A program made the position numbers and the translations under genes. Below are positions 24,650 through 37,848 of a DNA stretch of 64,000 bases, one piece after another. The first letter of the stretch is position 1. Each line of letters begins with the position of its first letter. The stretch is from positions 45,457 to 109,456 of the forward strand of contig JAVSML010019116.1 of assembly GCA_038503035.1 (NCBI GenBank), written 5' to 3'. The DNA is from Crocodylus rhombifer. Its lineage: Eukaryota > Chordata > Crocodylia > Crocodylidae. The notes under the pieces are model-generated. The model was not told where the DNA came from, made no database searches, and saw only the letters and a program-made list of their open reading frames with translations.

Positions 24650-27600
24650 CCACAAACAAAAAAACCCAACCTGCCTAGACTAGTGAGATGCAATTTGCTC
24701 TAGCAATACCTGGTAGAAACGTGACAGAAGTATGCGTATACCTCTACAAAGATGCGCACTTGTCCGAAGGATTTTTTAGTCTCCTTCAAAAACTGAGTAC
24801 ATACTCTTCTACTGCTACCTTTAGAACAAAGTTTCTCTCAATCAAACCATTTCCCTCCCAGAAATGCTCACAGGACTTGGATACAGGAATTCATTAATAA
24901 ATAAATAAATAACCACCTTGATTTCAATTAACTGCAATAATACTAAGTATTTTTCCTTGTGCTATTTTAATCCCACCCTCAAACTCTACCAATACTTAAA
25001 GCAACATTATTCGACTACGCTGCCCTTATTTTCTTTATCTCCTTTGCTGTAGAGAAGGTTGAAAGAAATCATCATAACCCTGCAGTTAGGGGAACCAAAT
25101 ACAGTGCCTACAGATCCAAAATACGGTACATGATAGAAAGATAGAAAACTCAAAATTTTACCCCTCCTCCTTTTTTAAATTATAAAAGTTCATTATACCC
25201 TGTTGCTTATCCAATTAGAGGCCCCATGGACAGCTTTCTTTTAAATAGGCCTGAATGAAATGTGTACTGTGACAAAACGATCAAGGCTTTGGCTATTTTA
25301 CCAAGTTCTCAATAGATTAAAATGAAGAAAAAAAACACACCCTCTCACACAAAACCGCAGATCAAACACAGAAAGACTAACTTTGTTTTGGTTAGATGGT
25401 TTAGAAAAGCTCTGGAGAACAATCTTTTGATCCAACTAAAATTTGGGGGAAAAAACATTACGGAAGGATTGTATGCTAATGCACTCATTTTTTCAATGCA
25501 TTTCCCTGTGAAAAGTTTACTGACCTGGATTATGGACCTACTCAAACACTACTGAAGTTGCCATCTTGATGGTCGGAAAGAGAGGCCAATACCACAGGTA
25601 CAAAAAGCTTCTGAAAAGCTTAAATAAAAAAATCTTGGACGACAGATGCTCAGTATTTTATATCTGCTAGGCCAATAGCCTAAGAAAGCACATGACAATG
25701 GGATGGGAATTTGACTCATTCCTCAGTGCAAAAACATCACAGGCCGGCTAAATGGATATATAGTTTGAGAGAAGCTAGTATTTCTCAGCTGTCAAGATGG
25801 GTGAACCAAATACCACCAGCTATCAAAGATATGGAGAGGCCACAATTACGAATGTTGTCTTTGGTCCTTTTTATCTGGCATCTGTACATTTGGTGGTCTG
25901 CAGCAAAATATGCACTTGAGAGAGAAGGTGCATCATGAATCCTCTCTTTTGGAAATGAGTATTAACTACTCAATGAAGGGGCAGTTCCCTCACCTTTCAT
26001 TTACCTATAGGTAACACAATCATATTCCAGATGACAGATCCAATTTACTTGTCAAGGGACAAGTAGGGCAGATTGCTCTGTATTTTTCCCCAAACTATGC
26101 AGGCAAAACGCTGAAACTATAGTCTTGTTAACATAGTCTTTTACCCTCAAACTGGCTTCCTTAAAGCAAACTGTAAAGAAACGTTGTTCCATGATATTAT
26201 ATCATTGACTACACTCACAATGATGGAAGGGAGGTGGGGGAAAGATCAACTCAGCATCCTGCTCCCTGAACAGTGCTTTTCTGTCTATGATAAAAAGTGA
26301 TCCATCCCTATAATGAATAGTTAAGACACCTGACTAGAATACACTTGGTATGAAAGATGGGAAATCATATCGAAAAAGAAGCATCTGGCAAAAAGATGCT
26401 GAAGTTTGTCTCGGAGGCAGCTTTTTAAAAACAGTTATTTGGAGAAGCTGCCAGCTTGCACTGCACAAAACCCCAGGGCCAGATTTTCCCAAACAATACA
26501 TATGGAAACTTCAACATGCATACATACACTTCACAACCTCATGCACTTTGCTTTGAAGAAGCTACACCCAAAAGCCTCATGTCCCGCAATTAGGTAGCCA
26601 CGCTGTACAATTATTTTTCTTTAGATGATGCACAATCCCTTATTCGCCTTGCACAAGTTTAATGCTTAATGCCTCCTTTTGTGACAGCTCAAGTAAAACA
26701 AAACAGGCAGATAGGGGCTGAATAAGCTTTAAATAAGCGCATTAAAACATGTCTGTTCAACAGAGCTATGCATGGCAGTAGAGGGCCAAGGTCCAAAGAA
26801 GCAGATGCTTTGATGAGCCTGGAACAGAGGGGAAACTATCAAGAGTTCAAACTGGATTGACAAATTGGGAACTGCTTAATTTAAAAACAGATTGTTCTTC
26901 ACACTGTAATCTTTGAGATGCAAAGTATGCTAAGAGTAAAGTGATCTGGTTTTAACTATAATTGCTTTCAACTACCAAGTAAACTGAACGTCCCTCTCAT
27001 CTCACTGCTTTTCTAAGTATACAAATACCCTGACCACACAAGGACTTGAAGATGGGAGGTGTACAGCATCTGCCTGGGCAAGACAGTTTTTGAACAGGAC
27101 ACTGTTCCTGAAATTATCTTGGCCCTATTTCCTCAAGGTTTTTTCTTTTTTTTTTTTTAATTTTGTATGGACCCAAAAAATTGGCAATGTAATTGGGAAG
27201 AAATTCTCTGGTGATCTGCCATCCCTTACCACAGGGTTGAAAGTTAATAGCTTCCTCTTCAGCAATTAATGGAAAGTTCCCCTGAAGCTGGAATTTTACT
27301 ATTCAGAGAGTCTTGGAAAATTCCCCTCTCCCCATATGTTAAAAGATGCCCTGTATGTGAAGGAATTGGTTTTATTTTCTGCCCCTTCAGACTTAGAAGC
27401 AACACATCCTTCCTTCCTCTGGGAGCAAAAATCATCGTTCAGTTGTTACATAATAATACTATTTACACCAGTTCTTGAAGGCTGATTTAAAAGAAGGATA
27501 TTCCTATATAGGAAGAGAAGGAACACAGAGAGGCATCATTTTCACTGACAAGTGACTTGGAAAGAGACTTCCCAAAAACCACTAATTACAAGACAACAAG

Positions 27601-27734
27601 GGAGTGCTCCTTTGTGCCATATATGGTAGCTGGGAGTCACCACTTGAAAAAGTCCAAATAAACTTTTTGGGGTAGAGGGAAAAATGGAAGGAGGTCCCTG
27701 ATGTATAGTATACAGTTTATTCTACACTGTCTAA

Positions 27735-27800
27735 GCCAGAGGAGTTCAACCTTTTGGCCCTACAGGCCAGATGAAGGGCCCTGCACCCTGATTTAGCAAG
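27735..27800. repeat. Possible hAT-type repeat end
   Basis: The text GAGTTCAACCTTTTGGCCC, then TACAGGCCAGATGAAGGGCC resembles one terminal region of sauropsid hAT elements. The opposite end was not found, so the extent and the assignment are uncertain. Confidence 0.3.
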
Positions 27801-29149
27801 TTAAGAGTTTAGGAATTTAAACGTACTGTTCTGTATCATTGCTACTGGACAGAAGTTTCACAGTGGGCCCACTCCAGGCAAAGATTTGCTCAAGTACATC
27901 TTAGCCAAGTCTGCCAAGAGAGATGTTACCCTAAAACAAAAGCTCAGTAATTTTATAAAAAGATATTGGGGGAGGAGATACTTGGAGAATACTCAAGGAC
28001 AGGAACACGTTATGTTTAAAATAAGCAGCCATCAAAAATTTACAAATTTCAAATTTGTTCTTGGCGAGTACAATTCTCATAAAAGGGCAAGTTTCTGGTG
28101 GGGGCAGGAGGGAGATGCAAAAGAAAGCAGTCAGTGAAGTAATGCCACATACTGTTGAAGCCAACCACCTACTATAGACAGACTTCCTGGAGGTGGAGTG
28201 CACATAGGAACCACGATGGACAAATGAATGAATTCCTCTGCCAGATACCAGCGTAGGCTGCAAGAGACTAAGATTTACGTGCCATGCTGCAGACATCATT
28301 TCAATACCACATAATGTATGCTCTATAGCCACCTACTGAGGCTTTTTTTAGCATCTGTTTTGATATGTTTATTTTCTTCTATAAAAGCTGCAATTTGTTA
28401 ATTTTTTGTTCTTTTTTTAGATTTTAGACAACCTGACTAGATTCACAGATATGGCCTGGGAGAGGCTACAGTGCAGAGAAAATAACTTTTAACCTTGTGT
28501 AGGCAAGGAGAGCAGTCAAAATCAAAACAGGTTGTTCACTCTCCCATGCCTGGAAGAAGGGTAGAAGAGGCATGCAGAAGCAGCACTATTTTCCATATAT
28601 CTGCAGTACAGTTCAAAGTGTTTTAGATTTCATCTGCAAATACTTAAAAAAAAAAAAAAAAATGGTGAAGGCTAACAGACAACAGAGTCCATGTAACAAA
28701 GTTCAGCTTCCTGTGGCAAAGCTTTTGAAATCTCAAAAGCTAGATGAAATTTGTACATTGCTCCAAAAGACGCTCTCCAACCACCCCCCTCAACAGACTC
28801 GAATACAGAACTAAAGATTTCAGACACCACAAAACTTTATTTCCAATTCATATTACAAGTCCTCCCCTCCCTCCCCCGAGGATAAATCCCCATACATTAG
28901 CATGATACAGTAAGATATTACAAAAAATCTGCATGCTGGTTCATTGGGCTGTAATAGGATTTGGAACTAATGCAGGGGTGTGCACGTGTGTGAGAGTAGG
29001 GGAAAAGGGAAAGAAGTCAGTAGGATCTTAATTATTTGTGCAACGTTAACTCTTGATACTAAAACAGAGATCAAGTATTTCCCCCAATGTTAGGCCTAGA
29101 AAGAGATTCTGAAGGGCTTGTAGTTTAAAGAAGAATCACGAAAAAGGAA

Positions 29150-29280
29150 GCATTATAGACACTGTATAAATGGGGAACTGAGACAAAGATTAATTGATCT
29201 GCTCAAGGTCATAAAGAAAATCCTGTGAGAAAAATCAGGAACTGAAGCCTGATCCAGCAGTTTTACCTACAATGCCCACC
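29150..29280 (+). repeat. MIR-like SINE fragment
   Basis: In order along the plus strand: TAAATGGGGAACTGAGACAA, AGATTAATTGATCTGC, TCAAGGTCATAAAGAAAATC and CAGGAACTGAAGCCTGATCC. These follow the MIR consensus from 'gaaactgaggcacagag' through 'aaggtcacacag' to the terminal part. It is diverged but colinear. Confidence 0.65.
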
Positions 29281-31391
29281 TGGGGAGGAATTCAGCTGAG
29301 GAATTAAGTTAGGTGTTCAAACTTTAAGAAGACAGCAAAAAGTATGCAGCCTCTGATAACTGAAAGTAGCCAGACACCCTGCTGAAATGCTCTAACAAGT
29401 GAAATGTTTCAAGTTTTACAGGAAACTAGGAACACTAATAATTATCACTGCTTACAGACAAAAATCTCACTCACCACAAAACTGAGTTGTGTCATTCAAG
29501 TTTATTTGTAAATCACATTTTTTATGAAACAAACCAGATATCTTGCATTTTACATTTCCCTGTGATACTATGGGGATGGCAAAATAGGAAAGTTTAAAAC
29601 GTGTAAGAAATATCATGTCAATGTATGTTTTTGTGCAGCTGCCTAAGCTAATCGTCTCTGAACACCTATACTTGCACCCAACATGAACTCGGATTATGAT
29701 CACCTCCTGTCTAATCTCACTGCCTTGTCTCTTCACGATCCATCTCCAACAGTTGCTGATGTTCCACCCTTCCAAGTCCCTCACCGGCTTGTTTCACTAC
29801 ATTAAACTCAAGTACTTTCTTCTTATCAAAAGGGTCTGTTCAAGCTTCTCTCACATTACACTTATTTGCCATTACTTTTTCTCTTGTTCCACTTTGTACA
29901 CTTCACTATCACATTAGCATAATCCTCTTTCCATCCTTTACTTCGTTCTCTGTTTTCTCATCAGCCTTTTACACCAAAGTCTCCCTGTACCAACCTGCCA
30001 AGCCCCATCTCTTCCAAATCCATCTACTCAAGTAATATTCCCTCTGCTTCCCCTATTAACTTTACTCACCATAAATCTTACTTCAAAATGTTTGGTGTTT
30101 TTCCTCGTGTTACTTAGAAAATGAGAATTTGCAAAGCACCATGTAAAGCTAGAACATTATATGTTTTACAATAATAGTTCTTACAATCTCCTTACATGTA
30201 TATGAATTAGCTACTGTATATGAACAGTAAGAACCCTAAGCCAACACGGCTCAATTTTTTACTTCTAATTACCCAAAACACTTACTCCACAATGTGGACT
30301 AATATGTTACCAAATATCACAATAGGAACCATACCATTCTTCTCTCAAAAAAACCCTGAAAGCATGCCAAGGTTAAGAAGTGGATTTGTCGTAAAATCAA
30401 TTTCCTAAAACAAAACAAAAAAATCTGTTGGAAACAGATTTTAATATACAGTCATTAGAACCAAAGAGGGCCAATTAATGGATGAGTCACCAAAAGCATG
30501 AATGGCCCGGATCTGTTTACAATATACCTGTATAAATAAAAGGAATTGTACTTGGTAACATTTAGTACTTTTTATAAAAAATTGTGAAGTATTAAATTTC
30601 CAAGCAACTTTTCCTTTCTCCTTTATAAAAAAGAATATCAACATGTACACACAGATGAGTATGCATACTTAAGGAAAAACCCAGCAAAATTAAATGACTG
30701 ATGGGTAATATCAAAACAAAATCAGTGCTGCCTGGAAAGTGATTTGAAAATTAGTTGCAGTTTCCACCCCCCTTTTAAAATGTCCATATGTATGATATAT
30801 AATTTAGTCACTCATTTCCTCTAGCCATTTATCCCTTATTCACCACAGGTGGTTTTCAGCTGTTGTATTTCTTGATTGAGCTGACTTCATTATCACAAGA
30901 ACAGTTTATGAAATAATATCCTTATATTTAGCTATTAAATAGTTGCTACAAATAAGCATGCAACTATCCCCCTTACTAGCTAAGTAAAAAATTCTAAACA
31001 TTTTCTTTTTATTGTAGAACAAACTATTTTACATAACAGACAACAGGTAACACAAAAACAGCATCATGTATCAACCCGGTGACTTCCACTCCATAAAAAC
31101 AACTTCAGGTGCTTGTGAGCAGCAATAACTTATGTGCACTGAATTCCCAGAATGATACAGTAGCAATGCCTAGTTCAGATGATTAATGTGATCAAAAACT
31201 GAAAGCTTGTGGTATGTGTGTTATATATACATAAACATTTAAGAGTATAGTTCAAATAACAGTTTTAGAAATAGCTGAAAAATTTAATTACCTAGGTTTA
31301 GAAATTCATCCTTGTACTAAGTGCCAACATAGCCATATACCCATGCATTTTCATGAGATCGCAGGGGTCCCAAAGATGAACAGGGCATATA

Positions 31392-31993
31392 CCTTAAGGC
31401 AGTGATTCTCAACCAGTGCGTTCCAGCACCCTGGGGCACCAAAAGATCCTTTTAAGGGTGGTATGGGGGTGTTGTTCAATAATAAGACTGTTAAGAGTAC
31501 AACCACCTACACAGGATTCAAAAGATAAACCCAGAGCTTTCAAATAGGAATCCAAAGCATCAGAAACTAGGATTAGGTATTTGGCGAGTCAAATAAAAAG
31601 TTTGGTCAACTGACTGGTCAAATACTGCCAACAGGTTCAAATAATGCAGAGAAAGTATACAATTTTCATGAAGAAATGTGTCAATGAACAATTAAAAAAA
31701 CAAACAAAAAAACCACATCCGTCAAGAAAACTACAAAAATAAATGTAGAGGTTTTTTTCGGTAAAATTGCCATAATCTTCGACCAGTCAACTGACCAGCT
31801 TGTCAACCCTATCAGAAACATTCTTACCTGTTGTGGTCTTTCCAAGGTCTCTACAACAGAAAAAACTGCTCTATTATTTTTCTGTAGTCAAAAAATGAGT
31901 GAAAACAAAGTGCTGGCATTTTCTGATGGGTGCTTCAAGACAAATAAGGGGTGCCTTGAGTCTACCCAAAGGTTGAGAACCACTGCCTTAATG
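31392..31993. mobile_element. Non-autonomous hAT-type element with 8-bp target duplication
   Basis: The element spans 31400-31985. It starts CAGTGATTCTCAACC and ends GGTTGAGAACCACTG, so its ends are inverted repeats with one mismatch in 15. It is flanked by CCTTAAGG (31392-31399) and CCTTAATG (31986-31993), an 8-bp duplication with one difference, as expected for hAT transposons. It has no transposase ORF. A second copy of the family lies at 37849-38125 in reverse orientation. A further element is nested inside at 31568-31810. The ends are read directly, and the superfamily follows from TIR style and duplication length. Confidence 0.88.
31568..31810. mobile_element. MITE nested inside the hAT element
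   Basis: This 243-bp block is flanked on both sides by ATCAGAAAC (31559-31567 and 31811-31819) and is absent from the sister copy at 37849-38125, where the flanking sequence is continuous. Near its ends it carries the inverted repeat GGTCAACTGACTGGTCAAA and, reversed, a matching GACCAGTCAACTGACC. The duplication of 8-9 bp and ends of AGGATTAGG/AGGGTTGAC type suggest another hAT-like non-autonomous element. Confidence 0.75.
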
Positions 31994-32321
31994 TCTCAAG
32001 GAGGCAAAGAGGAATTTCCATTCCTTGGCTATAGAGAGATCTTTTGTAAATCTGACAAACTTCTGCTTTGTAAAATTTCTGAAGCCTTTGTTTAAAGTTA
32101 CAAAAGGGCTTAAGTAATTTGGTATTCATCCCTCAAATGAAGTGCAGAATATGACTGGATTCCAATTCTGCCAGAACCATATGTTTTGGATCACTGTGCT
32201 TGAGCATCATCTTTAGGTACCAGACCTTTCATAGCCTTCTCTAATGCTACAAATAAATGGCTCATTTCCTGAACTGCTTTTGTCCTGCTTGTCTGTGAAC
32301 CAATGCTTTGGGAACATCTGC

Positions 32322-32594
32322 CAGGAGTGACCAGGAATAACGGTCACAAGCTGGCGGAGGGTAGGTTTAGATTAGATATTAGGAGGCGCTACTTCACAGT
32401 CAGGGCGGCTAGGGCCTGGAACCGGCTTCCAGGGGAAGTGGTGCAGGCTCCTAGCCTGGGGATTTTTAAAAGGAAGTTAGATGAGCACCTTGCCGGGGTC
32501 ATCTGACCCCGGTGCTCTTTCCTGCCAAGGCAGGGGGTCGGACTAGATGATCTACCTAGGTCCCTTCCGACTCTAGCTACTATGATACTATGAT
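32322..32594 (+). mobile_element. CR1 LINE 3' end fragment
   Basis: The last part of CR1 ORF2 is readable: FRLDIRRRYFTVRAARAWNR, LPGEVVQAPSLG, FKRKLDEHLAGV. The 3'UTR with GGCAGGGGGTCGGACTAGAT follows, and the copy ends in CTACTATGATACTATGAT, the CR1 tail microsatellite. A second CR1 copy in the same orientation starts about 100 bp downstream. Confidence 0.93.
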
Positions 32595-32694
32595 CTGAAG
32601 TGCAGAGTTTCATTTATCTTTGGTTTTAGGAAGAAGTCAGGAAGGTTGGTGGCATAGTTAAAACAGAAGTCTAGTTCCACCTTGGTGAGAAACT

Positions 32695-34941
32695 CAGGGT
32701 GGGTGTTTCATTGCCAATTTATTCTCACAGAAGGCAAAGGCCTGCAGTAAGGCAGCAGCCCTAGATTTCAGGAGGGCAAACTTCAACGAGCTAAGTAGGA
32801 TAGTTGGGGAAGCGCTGAGGTCCCAGAGGGGAGGGGAGCCAGGTGTCCAAGGAGAGTGGTTGTTCCTTAAGGAGATAATCCTCCAAGCCCAAAGGAAGGT
32901 AATAACAACGAGGATCAAAGGGAGCAGGAGGGCACACAAGCCTCCATGGCTCACCAAAAGCATCCGGGAATGTCTCCTTGCTAAAAGGGAGGTGAACACC
33001 CAACGTAAAGAAGGGGTCATCACCAGGGATGACTATACTGGTGTTGCTCGGGGATGTAGGGGGGCAGTCAGGAAGGCCAAGGCAGAGATGGAATTAGGAC
33101 TAGCTTCCCAGATTAAGGACAATAAGAAGTCCCTCTTTAAATACATATGGGGTAAAAAGAAGGTCCCGGGTAACGTGGGGCCCCTGCAGGAAGCGTTGGG
33201 AAATTTGGTAGTCACACCAGACGACAAAGCTAACATGTTTAATGATTTCTTTGCCTCCGTCTTCTTAAGTAGGGACCAGAACAGCCACCTCCCTGCTGGG
33301 CCCCCCTCGGGCCCCAGGAGAGGCACACCTGGGCCAAGGATTAGTGAGGAACTAGTTAGTTAGGCAGCTTCTGGAGGGACTGGACGTATTCAAGTCAGCC
33401 AGTCCGGACAATCTCCACCCTAGAGTTCTAAAGGAATTGGCCAAGGTCATTGCAGGACCCCTGGCACGGCTTTATGAGCACTTGTGGTGCTCTGGTGTGG
33501 TGGCGGAGGACTGGAAGAGGGCCAACGTGGTCCCCATCTTCAAAAAAGGCAGGAAGGAGGACCCAGGAAACTATAGGCCAGTTAGTCTTACCTTGATCCT
33601 AGGCAAGCTGTTTGAGAAAATTATGCTGGCACACATCCAGGAGGGGCCAGCAGGGGACTGCATGCTTAGGGGCAACCAACACGGGTTCATCAGTGGCAGG
33701 TCCTGTCAGACCAACCTGGTGGCCTTTTACGATCTGATCACCAGATCATTAGATGTAGGGGGAGGAGTGGACATCGTCTTCCTGGACTTCTGGAAGGCTT
33801 TGGACACTGTCTCTCACCCCGTTCTCATTAAGAAACTGGGGAACTGTGGTGTCGACACCCACACAGTCAAATGGGTCGCCAACTGGCTGGAGGGCCGTAC
33901 CCAGAGGGTGGTAGTGGATGGGTCCTTCTCAACCTGGAAGGACGTGGGCAGTGGGGTCCTGCAGGGCTCGGTCCTCGGGCCCGCACTGTTCAACATCTTC
34001 ATCAGCGATTTGGATGAGGGGGTAAAAAGCACCCTGTTCAAATTTGCTGATGACACTAAGATGTGGGGGGACGTGGGCACACTAGAAGGATGCAACAGGC
34101 TACAATCAGACCTAGACAGGTTACATGGGTGGGCAGATAAGAATAGGATTTGATTCAACACAGACAAGTGCAAAGTGATGTACCTAGGGAGGAACAACAG
34201 GCACCATACCTACAGGTTGGGGAACTTCCCTCTTGTCAGCACGGAGGCAGAAAAAAGATCTTGGAGTCATAATTGACTCCAAGATGAACATGGGCCGGCA
34301 GTGCGGGGACGCAGTCAGGAAGGCCAACTGTACCTTGTCATGCATCTACAGATGCATCTCGAGCAGGTCCAAAGAGGTGATCCTCCCCCTCTATGCAGCA
34401 CTGGTCAGGCCACAGTTGGAGTACTGCATCCAGTTCTGGGTGCCGCACTTCAAGAGGGATGTGGACAGCATGGAGAGGGTCCAGAGGAGGCCACTCGCAT
34501 GGTCAGGGGACAACAGGGCAGGCCCTATGAGGAAAGGCTACAGGACCTGAACCTGTTCAGCCTCCACAAGAGAAGGCTGAGGGGGGATCTAGTGACCTGT
34601 TATAAACTAGTCGGGGGGGAAGGAAAATCAGCAGGCATTGGGGGAGTCCCTGTTCCCCCTAGCACTGTCAGGAGTGACCAGGAATAACAGGTCACAAGCT
34701 GGCAGAGGGCAGGTTTGGGCTAGACATCAGGAGGTGCTACTTCACGGTCAGGGTGGCTAGGATCTGGAACCAACTTCCAAGAGAAGTGGTGCAGGCTCCT
34801 AACCTGGGGGTTTTTAAGAGGAGGTTAGATGAACACCTTGCTGGGGTTGTTTGACCCCAGTACTCTTTCCTGCCATGGCAGGGGGTCGGACTCGATGATC
34901 TGCTCAGGTCCCTTCCGACCCTAGAAACTATGAAACTATGA
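32695..34941 (+). mobile_element. 5'-truncated CR1 LINE with reverse transcriptase remnants
   Basis: A 2.2-kb CR1 copy covers the region just before the reverse transcriptase through to the 3' tail (CTAGAAACTATGAAACTATGA at 34921-34941). The endonuclease is absent. Coding pieces sit at 32701-33360, 33362-34153 and 34233-34550 in different frames. Palm motifs are readable: [43 protein letters not shown] and the catalytic FADDTK. The reading frame is broken by a shift near 33360, an in-frame TGA at 34151 and a shift near 34230, so it cannot encode a working protein. Confidence 0.93.
33437..34153 (+). pseudogene. CR1 ORF2 reverse transcriptase domain, decayed
   Basis: This open segment of 238 codons carries the core RT domain of the CR1 copy. 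The motif usually written as FxDFxKAFD appears as [10 protein letters not shown], the usual GVPQGS is GVLQGS (Pro lost), and the catalytic FADD box is intact. It ends at a TGA inside the conserved block that normally continues EFNTDKCKVM. In life the enzyme reverse-transcribes its own RNA at a nicked target. Here it is a fossil. Confidence 0.9.
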
Positions 34942-36194
34942 GTGTGGTGGTGGGTGAAATAAACCTGCTGCTGTGTAGATGGATGCAATACAGGTGAGAA
35001 CTTGTCGCTCTCATTGAGCTGAGCAGCAGTACCATGGCTGTACCTAATCTGATATCCCTTATGAGCCTTGGGCTTTGGGGGAGGGAGAGGAAAATACTGC
35101 CTTGAAGCCAAGAGTGAAAGAAAATGTCCTTGAGCCAGTATCTGCTCTGAAGCACAAAAGGAAGCATTTGCCATCAACAAACAAGTCCATCAGCTGCTAA
35201 ATTTGGACTTGAGACTTTAGCAAAGATGCATGGTTGGCAGGATACTTACTGTCTGCTTAGGTAAGATGCCAGATGGTTATTTTGCCTGCTAGGTAAAGAG
35301 CCACAAAAGATACCCTGCAATGGTGGTGCCATCCCTACAGTGTAGCAGCTTCCTTACAGAAGGGAGATGAACAAGCAACTCTCCCTGCCATTGATATGAT
35401 ACATGGCTGATTGTCATCTGCCGACATCTGGACTGCAGTGCCTCTACTTTAAGTAGAAAAATATTATAGGGTAGCTGAATTGCAAGGAGGTTCAGCATAC
35501 TGCTCTGGAGAGGGGACTCTTTCCAGTATCACAGCTCAAGACTAAGCAGCTGGGATCCCCCATGGCACCTTGCCCTGCCCCTGTCCCTGAAAGGTATATT
35601 TTTCATTCTGCTTGTTCCAGTATTAGATGCATAGTAGTTGGACTCTTACCAGTTTTCTGCAGAAATGTCATGGCATTTCACTAATCCTTTATTCCAAGAA
35701 AAAAAAAAAAACACGTCTCTCATTTAAGAGGTGCTCATTTTGTTTGCTTATTAAAATCTATTTTAATATTCTAAAGAGTGAACTCTGATGGAACATGTTG
35801 GTCAAAAAACCCCACAATGTGAAAAAAAAATATTCCTTCAGAACCAAGTCTGTCTTGGTTCCATTAATTCCACCTTAAAAACACAGTACTGGATTTCACT
35901 AGGTTTTTTCTTTGGTGCATATAATGTGAAACTGGAAGTAGCTTGTTGACATCTTGACACTTCAGTTTGAAAAGTAACACCATATTCTTGCACTGCTCTG
36001 ATAGCCTACAGGCATTTTCTCCTCTACTCCTTAAACATTTAATAGTGAAGTAGCGGCTGTATCTTGAGAGCACTGAAACATTCTGTGCGACTGTTGGAGG
36101 ATTAGGAGGCTGCATATTTTCCCTTGGTTTTGCTACTCAAATTTACAGATACTCCTGCATATCATCTATCTTCTTACTTGCTCTTAAAAAAACC

Positions 36195-36195
36195 C

Positions 36196-36233
<38 letters not shown>
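36195..36233. repeat. (CAA)n microsatellite
   Basis: Thirteen or so perfect CAA trinucleotides. The poly-Cys ORF on the opposite strand is an artefact of this repeat. Confidence 0.95.
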
Positions 36234-37848
36234 ACAAATAAAATCCCTCCCTGGGGTACATCTAGCTGACCCCCTCTGCTAGGTCTAAACACCTTCTTGC
36301 CCAACACTAGCCTGAAGTTGGGTGGAAGGAGAGCAGCAGAGACTCTCGGCCTCCATCCAAGAACCATCCCTTTGGCATAACCCAATATATAATAAAAATA
36401 TTATGGACTGCTATTCACAGACAACTCCAGCAAGTAATTTTCTTTTGGGCTTGGTTTCTGGGAAAAGGAAAGAAAGTCTTATGATACCACTTTCCTCCAG
36501 TCTTTGAGGACAGCCTCTCATGGCAGACAGCAGGACTGTGTTGAATCAGACGGGGGAAAAATGGGCTTGAACCATCTCCGTTTCCCAGTACAATACTGCA
36601 CATAATAAAATATTTGAGCTGGGGAACAGTTTTTTGGGTCAAAAAAATTATAGAGCATTTTAATACTGAACAGACAGGAAAAACACATGTCCCATCTTCA
36701 AAACACGGGTCAGTTATATCAGATGAATCTGGAAGCCTACATAAGAAGATGCATCCCTTTTTAACTTCCATGGGATTAATGCTTTTGGTTTATATAACCA
36801 TAAGAGAAATTTATTCATAATGCAGCTATTGCATACAATGGCGTAAATTCTCTCTCTCTCAATTGAAGGGCACTAGGTATTGAAACTTGATTAAAAGTTC
36901 CAAAATTTGTGTCTTTAAAAACTACTATTCAGTTTTATTTTACAAATCTTTCATTTTCGTGCCACTGACTATGTGACATAGCAACAACATCATTCCAAGC
37001 TCGATGTTGGAAAAATTCAAAAAATAACAAAGAGTGCTCCCTTTTAAATAAGTTCCTGAATAACAATTACTATGTCCAAGTTGATCTGTATTAGCAAAAC
37101 ATTAATAAATTTCTGAGCACACACGCACACATGCGCATACAGAGAAAAAAGTTTCAATTATATGTAAAAAGCAACACACGTTCTTTAAGGCTAACAGCTC
37201 TTCTAGTGAAGATAATTGACCTCTATGAAGCCAGCCTCTAATACCATCAAATCCCTTAGTTCAGAGTCTCAGACTCTCCTTAATCCTGTAAAAGGTATAT
37301 TCCTAGCATTAACTGAACAGCAGCCTTGGGAAAAAAAACCCTCAAAAAACCAGAAAACTGTTCAAAGATAAAGCATTTTTTGTTGTCTGGTAATATTAAG
37401 GGGTTTGAAATGAAATAAAAAGTAAAAACTAAGCCAGCCAGGCAAATCTTTTTAAAAAGCTTCTATTTGGTTACTCTATGATGACGATCCCACAATTGGA
37501 AAGCTCAGGTTTCAGAAGTTGCTATTTTAATACATTTGGGCAGAAAAAAAACTTAAGATAAAGGAGCACACATCTTTTCACATGTCCAGAAGTCCTCTAA
37601 ATGAAAGAAATAAATCCCTCCATTCTTTCTCCTTGGCTTTAATACCAAAAATAAATAAATAAAAAAAATACCCCACCCTTGGCTTGTCTAGTTTCTTTCC
37701 TTCAAAGAAAGCAGTGCTCCTATTGTATCTCTCACAGCAGAGCAGCAATATCCCACAAGCCCTATTCTCCTTTGCTCTGGATAACTGCAAACCTAGAAAC
37801 TAAACAGCATATGCTAAGAATATGAACACAGAACAAGAACATGCAAGG

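Noticed and set aside
31895..32095. 66-codon plus-strand ORF
   Set aside because: It starts inside the hAT element and runs into flanking DNA, and there is no domain.
34737..35180. 147-codon minus-strand ORF
   Set aside because: It lies antisense to the CR1 3' end and continues into flanking intron, and it resembles no protein family.
36143..36385. ORF with a long cysteine run on the minus strand
   Set aside because: It is the translation of the (CAA)n microsatellite.
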